Positions 23,462-32,423 of a stretch of 55,922 nucleotides of DNA are shown here, piece by piece. Below the pieces are notes generated by a model, which saw only the letters and a list, made by a program, of their open reading frames with translations, ran no database searches and was not told the DNA's origin. Both the position numbers and the translations under genes were made by a program. Source of the DNA: DRQF01 sp964559135 (GTDB lineage Bacteria; Planctomycetota; GCA-002687715; DRQF01); assembly GCA_964559135.1 (NCBI GenBank), contig CAZLGG010000013.1:1-55922 (forward strand). Reading direction: 5' to 3'. Numbering within the stretch: the first letter of the stretch is position 1; the number at the start of each line of letters is the position of its first letter.

Positions 23462-26250
23462 CGGACATCAACAAGAAGGCTCCGAGCGGCGAAGCGTGGC
23501 GGACGACACCCTTGGAATCGTTCCCGCCACCGGAGAAATGGGACGACTGGGTCGAGTATGATTCGAGCGCGTGGCCCCGAAAGGTCGAACGTCGCTACCG
23601 TCTCGTGCCCACGATCTGCTTCAACTGTGAAGCGGCCTGCGGTCTCATCGCCTACGTCGACAAAGAGACCGAGAGAATTCGCAAGTTCGAGGGGAATCCC
23701 TACCATCCGGGTTCTCGCGGCCGGAATTGCGCCAAGGGGCCGGCGACCTTGTCCCAGGTCCACGATCCGGAGCGCATCCTCTACCCGATGAAGAGGTCCG
23801 GGCCCCGAGGATCGGGACAGTTCGAACGCGTCAGCTGGGACGAGGTGATCGAGGTCCTCGCCGGGCGGATTCGGAAGGCCCTCGAAGAGGATCGCAAGAC
23901 CGAAGTCATGTACCACGTCGGCCGTCCGGGCGCCGACGGGACGATGGATCGGATTCTCAAGGCCTGGGGCGTCGATGGCCACAACAGTCACACCAATGTC
24001 TGTTCGGCGGCCGCGCGTTTGGGATACACCCTCTGGTCGGGGAGTGACCGCCCTTCCCCCGATCACGCTCATGCGCGGTTCATCCTGATGATTTCCGCCC
24101 ACTTGGAGACGGGGCACTACTTCAACCCGCACGCTCAGCGCATCATCGAAGCCAAGCTGGCCGGCGCAAAGATCTGCACGGTCGATGTTCGCCTGTCGAA
24201 CACGGCGTCCATGAGCGATTACTGGCTGGCGCCGCTTCCCGGCACCGAGGCCGCGTTGATCCTGGGGCTGATCCGCGTGCTGCTGGACGAGGACCTGGTG
24301 GATTGGGGATTCGTGGAACGGTGGACGAATTGGCGGAGCTACCTGGAGCGACGTCGTCCCGACGTCGCCCCTGACTTCAGCGAGTTCAAGAAGGAATTGA
24401 AGGCGCTCTATGACCGCTACACCCCGGAGTTCATAGCGTCGGAATGTGACGTCGATGCCGGGTTGATCGTCGAGATCGGTCGTGAGATCGGGAAGGCGGG
24501 CAACGCGCTTGCGACTCATGTCTGGCGAAGCGCGGCGAGTGGGAACGAGGGGGGATGGCAGGTCGCGCGTTGTCTGCAGTTCCTCTGCGTGCTGACCGGG
24601 TCGGTGGGGACGCGCGGCGGCAGCCACCTCGCCAGCACGAACAAGTTCAAGGCCGCGCCGTTCGCGTCGCCTCCGCCGCAGACCGTCTGGAATGAACTCC
24701 TCTATCCGCGGGAGTGGCCTTTCGCCCACCACGAACTCTCGTTTCTCCTGCCTCACCTTCTGAAGGACGGGCGGGGGCGGATCGATACGTATTTCACCCG
24801 GGTCTACAATCCCGTTTGGACGAATCCGGACGGCTTTTCCTGGATAGAGATGTTGGCCGACGAGAAACTCGTCGGTTGCCACGCTGCGTTGACGCCGGTC
24901 TGGAGCGAGACCGCGCTGTGGGCCGATTTCGTGTTGCCCATGGGGCTGGCGCCGGAGCGCCACGACATCATGAGTCAGGAGACCCATGCGGCCCGTTGGA
25001 TCGGGTTCCGGCAGCCGGTCCTCCGCACCTATCGGGAGCAGGAAGGGCGTCCCGTCACCCTGACTCACGAGGCGAATCCCGGTGAAGTCTGGGAGGAGGA
25101 CGAGTTTTGGATCGAACTCTCCTGGGCGATCGACCCGGACGGATCACTGGGGGTCCGGAAGTGGTTCGAATCCCCCTACCGTTCCGGCGAGAAGATCACC
25201 GTGGACGAGTACTACCGCTGGATCTTCGAGAATTCGGTTCCGGGCCTGCCGGAAGCCGCGGCGAAGGAGGGGCTGGAGCCGCTCGACTACATGCGTCGCC
25301 ATGGTTGCTTCGAGGTGGAGAGCGAAACTTACGAGGTCCACAAGAAACCGGTCGACACCTCCGGCGCGGAACTCGATGAATCCACGGGCGTTTGGATGTC
25401 CAACGGCGTGGCGTTGGCGCTCCAACAGGATGACGGCCCCGTTGCGGGATTCGCTACCCCCTCCCGCCGCTTGGAGTTCTTCTCGGACACCCTGGAGGAT
25501 TGGGGGCTCACGGAGCACTCCTTGCCGAGCTACATCCAAAGTCACGTTCATGCCTCCCACATCGACCGGGACGACAACGGTTTCGTCCTCGTGCCCACGT
25601 TTCGTCTGCCGACGTTGATTCACACGCGGTCCGCGAATTCGAAGTGGCTCTACGAACTCTCGAATCGCAATCCTCTCTGGGTGAATCCCGGGGACGCCGA
25701 GCGTCTCGGCGTCCAGATGGGGGACCTTGTCCGCGTGAACACGCGTATCGGTCACTTCGTCAACCGGGTATGGGTCACGGAGGGCATGCGGCCCGGCGTC
25801 GTGGCCTGCTCCCATCATCTCGGGCGCTGGCGCATGGCGGGCATGCCTGGGACGGATCGCTGGGCGGCCGCTCCGGTCGAGATCGAGCGCGTGGGCGAAG
25901 GACAGTGGAGACTGAGGCGTACCGGTGACATCGCTCCCTTCGAGTCCGACGACTCCGATTCTTCTCGGATCTACTGGAAGGATGGAGGGGTCCACCAGAA
26001 CCTTTGTTTCCCCGTCCAGCCGGATCCCATCTCGGGTATGCATTGCTGGCATCAGGTCGTGACCGTAGAGAAGGCCCACCCGGACGACGCCTATGGGGAC
26101 GTCTTCGTGGACACGGGCAAGTCCTATGAGGTCTACAGGGAGTGGCTGGAACGGGCTGCTGCCGGCCCCCGTCCCGACGGTCTGAGACGTCCACTCTGGT
26201 TCGCCCGCGCCGTGCGTCCCTCGGACGAAGCCTATTGGATTCGCGACTGA
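23458..26250 (+). CDS. Molybdopterin oxidoreductase catalytic subunit (CISM family)
   Basis: 930-aa large subunit of a PsrA/PhsA/SoeA-type enzyme. Cys54, Cys57, Cys61 and Cys91 (CFNCEAACG...NCAKG) bind the FS0 cluster. NVCSAAARLGY offers Cys182 as the Mo ligand. Then come the bis-MGD domains (TVDVRLSNTASMSDYWLAPLPGTEAALILG; YNPVWTNPDG) and the C-terminal cap (LSNRNPLWVNPGDAERLGV...). No signal peptide is present, so it probably faces the cytoplasm with the fused FeS/NrfD partner, whose stop overlaps its ATG. Possible reactions include sulfite, polysulfide or thiosulfate chemistry. The substrate cannot be named from the sequence. The RegBA redox pair lies about 5 kb downstream, but that link is only suggestive. 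Confidence 0.92.
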   Translation: MTDINKKAPSGEAWRTTPLESFPPPEKWDDWVEYDSSAWPRKVERRYRLVPTICFNCEAACGLIAYVDKETERIRKFEGNPYHPGSRGRNCAKGPATLSQVHDPERILYPMKRSGPRGSGQFERVSWDEVIEVLAGRIRKALEEDRKTEVMYHVGRPGADGTMDRILKAWGVDGHNSHTNVCSAAARLGYTLWSGSDRPSPDHAHARFILMISAHLETGHYFNPHAQRIIEAKLAGAKICTVDVRLSNTASMSDYWLAPLPGTEAALILGLIRVLLDEDLVDWGFVERWTNWRSYLERRRPDVAPDFSEFKKELKALYDRYTPEFIASECDVDAGLIVEIGREIGKAGNALATHVWRSAASGNEGGWQVARCLQFLCVLTGSVGTRGGSHLASTNKFKAAPFASPPPQTVWNELLYPREWPFAHHELSFLLPHLLKDGRGRIDTYFTRVYNPVWTNPDGFSWIEMLADEKLVGCHAALTPVWSETALWADFVLPMGLAPERHDIMSQETHAARWIGFRQPVLRTYREQEGRPVTLTHEANPGEVWEEDEFWIELSWAIDPDGSLGVRKWFESPYRSGEKITVDEYYRWIFENSVPGLPEAAAKEGLEPLDYMRRHGCFEVESETYEVHKKPVDTSGAELDESTGVWMSNGVALALQQDDGPVAGFATPSRRLEFFSDTLEDWGLTEHSLPSYIQSHVHASHIDRDDNGFVLVPTFRLPTLIHTRSANSKWLYELSNRNPLWVNPGDAERLGVQMGDLVRVNTRIGHFVNRVWVTEGMRPGVVACSHHLGRWRMAGMPGTDRWAAAPVEIERVGEGQWRLRRTGDIAPFESDDSDSSRIYWKDGGVHQNLCFPVQPDPISGMHCWHQVVTVEKAHPDDAYGDVFVDTGKSYEVYREWLERAAAGPRPDGLRRPLWFARAVRPSDEAYWIRD

Positions 26251-26367
26251 CACGAAGGAATCGCAAAGCGAGCTCCTCCCGAGCAGGCGGACAATCCGGT
26301 GGGCGCAAGTCGTCCCCCTGAAACTGCCGATGAACCGAATGGGAATTCATGCGTCGGGAGTGCAGGG

Positions 26368-27576
26368 ATGGGAAACGGTTTCGATTGTCTGGTTTGCGGG
26401 TGTCGCGGGCCGGCCGAGGAGTTCTTGAACCTCGGGCGAGTGCCCGCCTCGTTGGGGGCCCCGCCGAGACCAGACGAGATCGATAGCGAACTCGTGGGGC
26501 ACCTTCGCGTGGTTCAATGCTCCCGTTGCTCGCATCTCTACAACCGCGACATCGATCCGAGTCTCATTCGCGAGATCTACTCGAGGGAGTATTCGTCCGG
26601 CCACGCCACGACGCCGGCGATGGTCGAGCGCCTGGCGCAAATCGTCGACGAAGGCATTGGAGCTTCTCGGATTCGTGGTCGTCGCATCGTCGAGATCGGG
26701 GCAGGGGATTTCACGGTCTCGTCTTTACTTCTGGACCGCGGAGCCAAGGAGGTCGTTGCCTTGGAGCCGTCCGCCGCGGCTCACGATCCGCCTCCGGGTA
26801 TCCGACATCTGCCGGCGTTCCTCGAACCCGGTTCCATGCCCGGCTTCGATCCTGGGATCGGCGGCGTGGTGATGCGGCACGTTCTGGAGCACGTTCTGGA
26901 GCCGGTCGAACTTCTTCACGAAATCGCAAACGTCCTTGCTCTCGGCGCCTGGTTGTACGTGGAGGTGCCCGACATCGAGGATATCCTCGGTGCGACCCGA
27001 CTCTATGACTTCTGTTACGAGCACTTGAGCTACTTCTCCCCAGCTCTGCTGACGGAGGTTCTCGAGGATCTCGGCTTCAGAATTCTGGTCGCGTCGAGTT
27101 GGGCGGGGCATCAACATTTCGGGCTCTTGGCGGAGCTGTCGACCGACGTCGGTTCCGGTCGGCCGACGCGCTTCTTGGCGGACCGGGACCTCCGGGCCGA
27201 GCAGGGCGCGGCTCTTCGGAGGGCCCGGAGCGCGTTCTCTGAGGGCCTACGCCAAGTCTTCTCTCCCGGGAAACACGTCGGCATCTATGGCGCGGGAGCC
27301 CACGGCATCGGTGCGACGGTCTTGGCGGGACTGGATGCGAAGACGGTGGACTGCATGCTGGATCGCAACCCCGAGAAAGCGGGGCGAGTCAGCCCGGTCG
27401 GTCATATCCCGATCACGATCCCGGAGTCGGAGCGTCTCTCCGTCTTGGATGACATCGTCGTCGTGGCCTCGTTGCATCAGGATCACATCATCGATGATCT
27501 CATAGGGGAGTTCGGATTTCGCGGAAGGATCTGGGGGACCTATCCGCGGCTCGAACTCGTGAAAGAGGCTTCATGA
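26368..27576 (+). CDS. SAM-dependent methyltransferase with N-terminal zinc motif (C-methyltransferase-like)
   Basis: 402-aa protein. The N-terminus carries a Cys4 zinc motif (CLVCGCRG about 6-13; CSRCSHLYN about 52-60) as in the Methyltransf_13 group. Class I methyltransferase motifs follow: RIVEIGAGDFTVSSLLLDRG, VVALEPS, VVMRHVLEHVLEPVELLHEI and WLYVEVPD. The C-terminal third (VGIYGAGAHGIGATVL...VDCMLDRNPEKAG) is the Rossmann-like domain of sugar C-methyltransferases, which act on nucleotide-sugars. It is followed after one base by a glycosyltransferase gene, so a role in making a methylated surface sugar is plausible. The start at 26368 was preferred because residues added by an earlier in-frame start do not fit. 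Confidence 0.85.
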   Translation: MGNGFDCLVCGCRGPAEEFLNLGRVPASLGAPPRPDEIDSELVGHLRVVQCSRCSHLYNRDIDPSLIREIYSREYSSGHATTPAMVERLAQIVDEGIGASRIRGRRIVEIGAGDFTVSSLLLDRGAKEVVALEPSAAAHDPPPGIRHLPAFLEPGSMPGFDPGIGGVVMRHVLEHVLEPVELLHEIANVLALGAWLYVEVPDIEDILGATRLYDFCYEHLSYFSPALLTEVLEDLGFRILVASSWAGHQHFGLLAELSTDVGSGRPTRFLADRDLRAEQGAALRRARSAFSEGLRQVFSPGKHVGIYGAGAHGIGATVLAGLDAKTVDCMLDRNPEKAGRVSPVGHIPITIPESERLSVLDDIVVVASLHQDHIIDDLIGEFGFRGRIWGTYPRLELVKEAS

Positions 27577-27577
27577 C

Positions 27578-28924
27578 ATGACCGTACCGGACATCGACGG
27601 GGAACTGTTCGAGGTCGCGCGGAAGGGCATGGACTCCTCCAGGCTCTTGGCGCGGCTGGACCGCATCGCGGCCGAGCGTCCCTCGGCGATTCTCGTCGGG
27701 CTCGAGCATCTGGCGGTGTTCTTTCCGGACCTCGTCGAATCCGTCGCCGCTCGGTTTCGCTGGTGGTTGAAGGGAGACGGCTCTCTGCACGCCTTGGCGT
27801 CGGAGGAGACCGCACCGCCCGCCGACCCCTGGCACCTCGTGTCCTTGACCTGGGAGGTGGGGGGATTCCGAGAGACGCCGTTGTGGAAGGCTGCGACGGA
27901 GGCGCATGAAGGGATCACCCTGGAGGAACCCGTTCTCGAGATCCTTTGGCCCGAGATCCTTCGGGCGAGCCCCGGCCTCATTGCGCAGGCCTCGTCAGAG
28001 GTCCTGGACAGCCGAGTTCGGATCAGCTTGCTCCTGTTGAGCGGTCTCGACAATCGTCCGGTTTTCACCGGGGCGCTCAGGTCCTTGCGCGAGACGGTTC
28101 CCCCGAGCGACGACGTCGAGGTCGTCGTTGTCTCCAACGGCTCGAAAGACGGCACGTCCGCCGAGGCTCTCGAACGCCTTGGGGAGGACTATGCGCTCAG
28201 GCTTCTCCACGAACCGGTGAACCGAGGCATCGGGGGAGGACTCAACATGGGGCTCGCGGCCTGCCGCGGCGAGTACGTGGCGTTCATCCAGGACGATCTC
28301 GTGTTGAGGCAACCTGGTTGGCACCGGGAGATGGCGGATTTCCTGGACCGCCACCCTGCCGCCGGAGTCGTGGGCGGCCATCGGGGCGCCTTCTATTTCC
28401 GGCTCGAGGGTCGCCGGCCATGGGAGGTGCCCTATACATCCGTGCCGTTGTTGCATCACCCGCTGCTCGCAACGCACTGGGTGGAGGTGGATTCCGCGAA
28501 TTGGATCCTCGCCATGTTTCGCCGGGAGCTCGGTGGGTTCGACGAAGGATTCCTCCCCAACGGGTTGGGCGACCACGATTTCAACCTGCGCGCTCGCCGT
28601 CGGGGATACGAAATCTGGTTGTCGGACTTCTCCGTGGACCACGATCTGGGAGATCCGACGCGGAGCGTGACGCGCCGTGCCGGATACGACGGTGCGCGCG
28701 TCCAGAGGTTGAGCCGTTTCGAACACTACCGCAGGTTCATGGCGGCCCACGGTGACCAGTTGAGATCCTGTCCCGACGGGATTCCGCCGAGTTTGGAGAG
28801 CCTGCTGGCGGACGCGCGCCAGGAGAGGCGGCGGAACACGACCCACCCTGGGGTGCCTTCCCCCCAGCCCCTTTCGGAGTCGTTCGTGTCGCTGGCCGAG
28901 CGGGTCGGCGTCAAGATTCCGTAG
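27578..28924 (+). CDS. Family 2 glycosyltransferase
   Basis: 448-aa protein. Residues 1-145 are an unrecognised N-terminal domain. The GT-A domain follows: ISLLLLSGLDN, VEVVVVSNGSKDGTSAEAL, LLHEPVNRGIGGGLNMGLAACRGEYVAFIQDD (DxD-like metal site) and GFDEGFLPNGLGDHDFNLRARRRGYEI near the acceptor site. It starts one base after the methyltransferase stop. It probably transfers a sugar to a surface polysaccharide or glycan. Its last 14 bases overlap the end of the converging SufR-like gene. Confidence 0.9.
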   Translation: MTVPDIDGELFEVARKGMDSSRLLARLDRIAAERPSAILVGLEHLAVFFPDLVESVAARFRWWLKGDGSLHALASEETAPPADPWHLVSLTWEVGGFRETPLWKAATEAHEGITLEEPVLEILWPEILRASPGLIAQASSEVLDSRVRISLLLLSGLDNRPVFTGALRSLRETVPPSDDVEVVVVSNGSKDGTSAEALERLGEDYALRLLHEPVNRGIGGGLNMGLAACRGEYVAFIQDDLVLRQPGWHREMADFLDRHPAAGVVGGHRGAFYFRLEGRRPWEVPYTSVPLLHHPLLATHWVEVDSANWILAMFRRELGGFDEGFLPNGLGDHDFNLRARRRGYEIWLSDFSVDHDLGDPTRSVTRRAGYDGARVQRLSRFEHYRRFMAAHGDQLRSCPDGIPPSLESLLADARQERRRNTTHPGVPSPQPLSESFVSLAERVGVKIP

Positions 28925-29564
28925 GGACCGGGGTGATGAGGTAGACGCAGCGGCGATCCCCGTGGCCGATGTGCTCATCCCTTTCCACCCGGGCCTGCGG
29001 AGCGAGAATCCGAGAGAAAAGCTCCAGTTCGCAATCGCAGAGATCTTCTGAACAGTGGGCGGCCGCGCCCACGGGACAGTGGTTCTCGACCAGGGCCATG
29101 GTGCCGTCCGGATGTTCGACGGCCTCCGCCATGTAACCGAGCCTCTGCCGGGACTCCACCAGAGAGCGTATCTTATCGGCAAGATTCATATCACTGAAGC
29201 TTGCTTGCTCTTGAAGCCGGGCACATTCTTTTTCCGCCCAGCGCTCGACCACTCGTTTGACCCCATCGTTTCCATAAATATCGGCAATGGCTTCGATTAG
29301 AACTGATACCAGGTCGGCGTGACGGTCCGGGAAGCAGCGCGCGGACGCGGGGGCGAGGTCCCAAAGATGAGCCGGTCGCCCGACTTTTCCCTTTTGGACC
29401 GTATGAGACACCAGCCCCTGCTCCTGAAGGATCTGGAGGTGTTGTCTGACCGCGATCGATGTGATGCCCAACTCCTTGGAAAGTTGGATCGCGGTCTGCG
29501 GACCTCGGGTCTTCAGGAGAAAAACGATGCGGTCGCGGGCATTTGTTTCGGGTCGCTGGGGCAT
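28911..29564 (-). CDS. SufR-like iron-sulfur transcriptional regulator
   Basis: 217-aa DNA-binding protein. An ArsR/DeoR-type winged helix (residues 10-68, QTAIQLSKELGITSIAVRQHLQILQEQGLV) leads into a dimerisation region and a C-terminal Cys cluster with Cys163, Cys171, Cys176 and Cys178 (NHCPVGAAAHCSEDLCDCELELF). This layout is that of SufR, a [4Fe-4S] repressor of FeS-assembly genes. The Cys spacing here differs slightly from what I recall for cyanobacterial SufR. No suf operon is in the window. The gene diverges from the sigma-70 gene over about 125 bases, so it may regulate that gene or itself. Confidence 0.85.
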   Translation of the reverse strand: MPQRPETNARDRIVFLLKTRGPQTAIQLSKELGITSIAVRQHLQILQEQGLVSHTVQKGKVGRPAHLWDLAPASARCFPDRHADLVSVLIEAIADIYGNDGVKRVVERWAEKECARLQEQASFSDMNLADKIRSLVESRQRLGYMAEAVEHPDGTMALVENHCPVGAAAHCSEDLCDCELELFSRILAPQARVERDEHIGHGDRRCVYLITPVPTES

Positions 29565-29689
29565 GGGATTCGTCAGAGAAAAACGACGGACCTGGGATAA
29601 TAAGTCAACCAGCTTCTGAAAACCATGCGACCAATAGAAAACTCGGGCGTATAGAAACTGGCCACCGTGTCGGAAGGAGAATGCAGACC
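29565..29689. promoter_or_regulatory. Divergent promoter region between the SufR-like gene and the sigma factor gene
   Basis: This AT-richer gap contains GGGATAATAA (about 29595-29604), a plausible -10 element, and two direct copies of ATAGAAA about 17 bases apart. AAGGAG at 29674-29679 is the ribosome site of the sigma gene. No clear inverted repeat of the kind bound by SufR was found by eye. Confidence 0.35.
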
Positions 29690-30904
29690 ATGATGACGGA
29701 TCGAGCCGCCAGACGCCCTCGTGCCCGGCGACCGCAGGAGCCCCTGGATCTCTATCTGAGGGATATCGAAGCTCATCCCCTCCTCACCCCCAAGGAGGAA
29801 AAAGAGCATCTCCGGCGGCTGATGGACGCCCGCGACGCTTGGTTGGAGACTTTTCTGCACTCCGAAGGCGCCTTGGAGGCTCTTTGGAAGGATTTCCAGG
29901 CATGGAAGCGAGGCGACATGTCGTCCAGCGCTCTCATCCCCGGGCCGCCGCGCCTGAAGCCCGGCCAAATCGGCCCCGAACACCATATGACCCGGCTGGA
30001 GCGGATCTTCGCGACTCACGTGCGGTATCACGGTCCACGTCCCTTCCGCTACGCGCTGCGTCGCAAGACCAAGCGCCTGGTCCGCAGCGTCCTTTTCATC
30101 GGCCTGCGACCTCGCCCCCTCACGAAGTACCGCGAAGCCTCCATCGCGCGCCACGGTCCCAAGATGGCGGAACGGGTCCAGGCCGCGCGACATCGATTCA
30201 TCGAAGCCCGTCAACCCCTCATCGAGCGCAACCTCCGACTCGTTCTGAAGGTGGCTTGGGGGTTCGTTCCCGGTCCCATGAGCTTCGAGGAGTTGATTCA
30301 GGAGGGAAACGTCGGGCTCCTTCGCGCGACGGAATCCTTCAATGGTCGGTTCGACGTCCGGTTTTCCACCTACGCCTATCTCTGGATTCGCCAGGCAGTC
30401 ATTCGGGCCTTGGAAGAGAAGAGCCGAATGATCCGGCTCCCGGTGCACCTCACCCATCTGTTGAGAAAGGTGGCCAAGGAGAGAGACCAAGGGGAAGAGA
30501 TTCCCGCCGTCGTCCACTACCAGGGGAAGAAGTATCGCGTTCCTCAGCTCTTGGCCAATCCCAGCGTCACCGGCGGCATGCTCAGTCTCGACCAGTCGCG
30601 GGATGATGAGTCCGGCCTGAGCGAGATCATTCGCGATGACAAGGTCATGGCCCCCGAAAAGGGCGCCCACTTGGATGACCTGACCGGTCGCGTGCGCCAA
30701 TCACTCGACGCCCTTTCCCCGCGACACAAGCGCATCATTCGACTCCGATTCGGCATCGGGCATCCCCGTTCTCATACGCTCAGCGAAATCGGGGACATCA
30801 TGGGCGTCAGCTCAGAGCGCATTCGCCAGTTGCAGGAAGAAGCCCTCACGACGCTTCGCTCCGGCCCCGACGCAGGCATCCTCGCGGAACTTGCGGTCGA
30901 ATAG
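29690..30904 (+). CDS. Sigma-70 family RNA polymerase sigma factor (RpoD/group 2-like)
   Basis: 404-aa sigma factor. Region 1.2 reads EPLDLYLRDIEAHPLLTPKEEKEHLRRL. A basic spacer of about 150 residues follows. Region 2 (LIERNLRLVLKVAWGF...FEELIQEGNVGLLRATESFNGRFDVRFSTYAYLWIRQAVIRAL) is well conserved. Region 3 follows, and region 4 ends in a helix-turn-helix (HTLSEIGDIMGVSSERIRQLQEEALTTLR). The basic non-conserved insert and lack of region 1.1 suggest an alternative group 2 factor rather than the housekeeping one. ATGs occur at 29681, 29690 and 29693. I chose 29690 because AAGGAG is 10 bases upstream of it and only 1 base from 29681. Confidence 0.9.
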   Translation: MMTDRAARRPRARRPQEPLDLYLRDIEAHPLLTPKEEKEHLRRLMDARDAWLETFLHSEGALEALWKDFQAWKRGDMSSSALIPGPPRLKPGQIGPEHHMTRLERIFATHVRYHGPRPFRYALRRKTKRLVRSVLFIGLRPRPLTKYREASIARHGPKMAERVQAARHRFIEARQPLIERNLRLVLKVAWGFVPGPMSFEELIQEGNVGLLRATESFNGRFDVRFSTYAYLWIRQAVIRALEEKSRMIRLPVHLTHLLRKVAKERDQGEEIPAVVHYQGKKYRVPQLLANPSVTGGMLSLDQSRDDESGLSEIIRDDKVMAPEKGAHLDDLTGRVRQSLDALSPRHKRIIRLRFGIGHPRSHTLSEIGDIMGVSSERIRQLQEEALTTLRSGPDAGILAELAVE

Positions 30905-30909
30905 GAATC

Positions 30910-30934
30910 CCGGGCTCGCTGCCGGCGAGCCCGG
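30910..30934. terminator. Candidate terminator after the sigma factor gene
   Basis: Bases 30910-30919 pair perfectly with 30925-30934 around a 5-base loop, starting 5 bases after the sigma stop. No T-run follows, so it may act as a weak or factor-assisted terminator before the RegB-like gene. Confidence 0.5.
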
Positions 30935-30973
30935 CGCCTCGCGCCCGGTCGGGCCACGAGTTAGAACCTTTGC

Positions 30974-32317
30974 ATGGAGTCTGCCCGCCCCGGTTCGCCT
31001 ACGGTTTCTCCTTTCCCGATCGACATCGCGTGGTTGTTCCTACTGCGCCGAGCGGCCCTGGCCGGCCAATTCCTCACAATTTTGTTCGTGAGATTCGGCC
31101 TGGGAATTCCCCTGCCGATGGCGCCCCTGCTTGCGATCGTAGGGACCACAGCCCTCTCCGTCGCGATTCTGGAAACCTGGCAGCGCCGAAGAAGACCCCG
31201 CGACGTCGGTCGTCGCATCGCGGGCGTCGAGGGCTTCGTCATGGTGTTCGACACTGTGTTGCTCACGGGGCTGCTGTACTACACGGGCGGGCCGGAGAAT
31301 CCCTTCGCCATCTTCTACCTCGTCCACATCCTTCTGGCGGCCGTTCTCCTGGGAGGGGAATGGGCTCTCGGGCTCATGTCCCTTTCCGGAATCTGTTACC
31401 TCGCGCTCTTCGTTCGATCTCATCCTTTGGAGGCCCTTCGTGCGACCGACAGTTTCGCCGTCACGCGAATCAACTCGCTGCGCCTCTACGGCCTCTTCGT
31501 CGCTTTCGCCGCGACCGCGGGATTGCTCGTGTATTTCGTCTCACGTATCAAGGCGGCCTTGGCCAAGCGAGATCAGGCTTTGGCCGACGAACGTGACCGC
31601 CGGGCGCGCCGTGAGAAAGTCGACGCCCTCGTGACGTTGACCGCCGGCGCCGCCCACGAGTTGGCGACGCCGCTGTCGACCATCGCCGTCGTCGTCGGAG
31701 AACTCGAAAGCGAGTTGAAGACGCACCCGGGTTGGGACCATGGTCTCGGCGAGGACTTTACGTTGATCAAACAAGAGCTGCGGAGATGTCGAGGTATTCT
31801 CGATCAGATGGCGGGCCGGGCGGGCGACCCCCTCGGTGAGGGCCTCGAATCCCTACCGCTCGGTGATTTCATCGATGAGGTCATCGATCCGCTCCGTGCC
31901 GGAAACCGGTTGCGACTTCAATGGAGTGGGGAGGAATCCCCAAGAACTCGTGTCGAAGTCCCCCGCAAGGCCTTGCGTCGTGCGCTGCGAGGGCTCGTCA
32001 AGAATGCGTTGGATGCTTCCGCGGAGGAGGAATCGGTGGACCTGCGCATCGAGACATTCCCGCGGAATGATGCTTGGACCCTGTGGATCGAGGACCGAGG
32101 CGAAGGGATGAGCCCCGAGGTTTTGGCGAGGGCAGGCGATCCCTTCTTCACCACGAAATCTCCCGGGTCCGGAATGGGGCTTGGCATCTATCTTGCTAGG
32201 AGCGTCATTGAGAGGCTTGGGGGTGAGTTGGAGATCTCTTCGGTCGAGGGCGACGGGACGACTATGAAATTGCGTCTCCCTCTCAGTCATCCGAGAGACG
32301 GCGCCGTCATCCCCTAG
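30974..32317 (+). CDS. regB: Redox-sensing histidine kinase, RegB/PrrB type
   Basis: 447-aa membrane kinase. Six hydrophobic segments span residues 15-190, with the RegB hallmark GGPENPF at 105-111, a quinone-associated loop. The H-box is GAAHELATPLSTI (His228), followed by RRCRGIL (Cys272), a place where RegB proteins carry a redox-active Cys. The ATPase domain shows LVKNALDAS (N-box), EDRGEGMSPE, FTTKSPGSGMGLGIYLARS and the final GGELEISS. Such kinases sense respiratory quinone or redox state and phosphorylate RegA, whose gene follows about 100 bases later. The start at 30974 leaves a short cytoplasmic N-terminus. Confidence 0.9.
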   Translation: MESARPGSPTVSPFPIDIAWLFLLRRAALAGQFLTILFVRFGLGIPLPMAPLLAIVGTTALSVAILETWQRRRRPRDVGRRIAGVEGFVMVFDTVLLTGLLYYTGGPENPFAIFYLVHILLAAVLLGGEWALGLMSLSGICYLALFVRSHPLEALRATDSFAVTRINSLRLYGLFVAFAATAGLLVYFVSRIKAALAKRDQALADERDRRARREKVDALVTLTAGAAHELATPLSTIAVVVGELESELKTHPGWDHGLGEDFTLIKQELRRCRGILDQMAGRAGDPLGEGLESLPLGDFIDEVIDPLRAGNRLRLQWSGEESPRTRVEVPRKALRRALRGLVKNALDASAEEESVDLRIETFPRNDAWTLWIEDRGEGMSPEVLARAGDPFFTTKSPGSGMGLGIYLARSVIERLGGELEISSVEGDGTTMKLRLPLSHPRDGAVIP

Positions 32318-32423
32318 TGGGGTGGAAAGGAGATTGTCGCGCCCCCCCCCGGAAGACGCCGCCCTCTGCGCCACGACTTGCTGTACGAAACTAGGTTGGA
32401 CCCGACTAGGGAGCGAACGAGAC

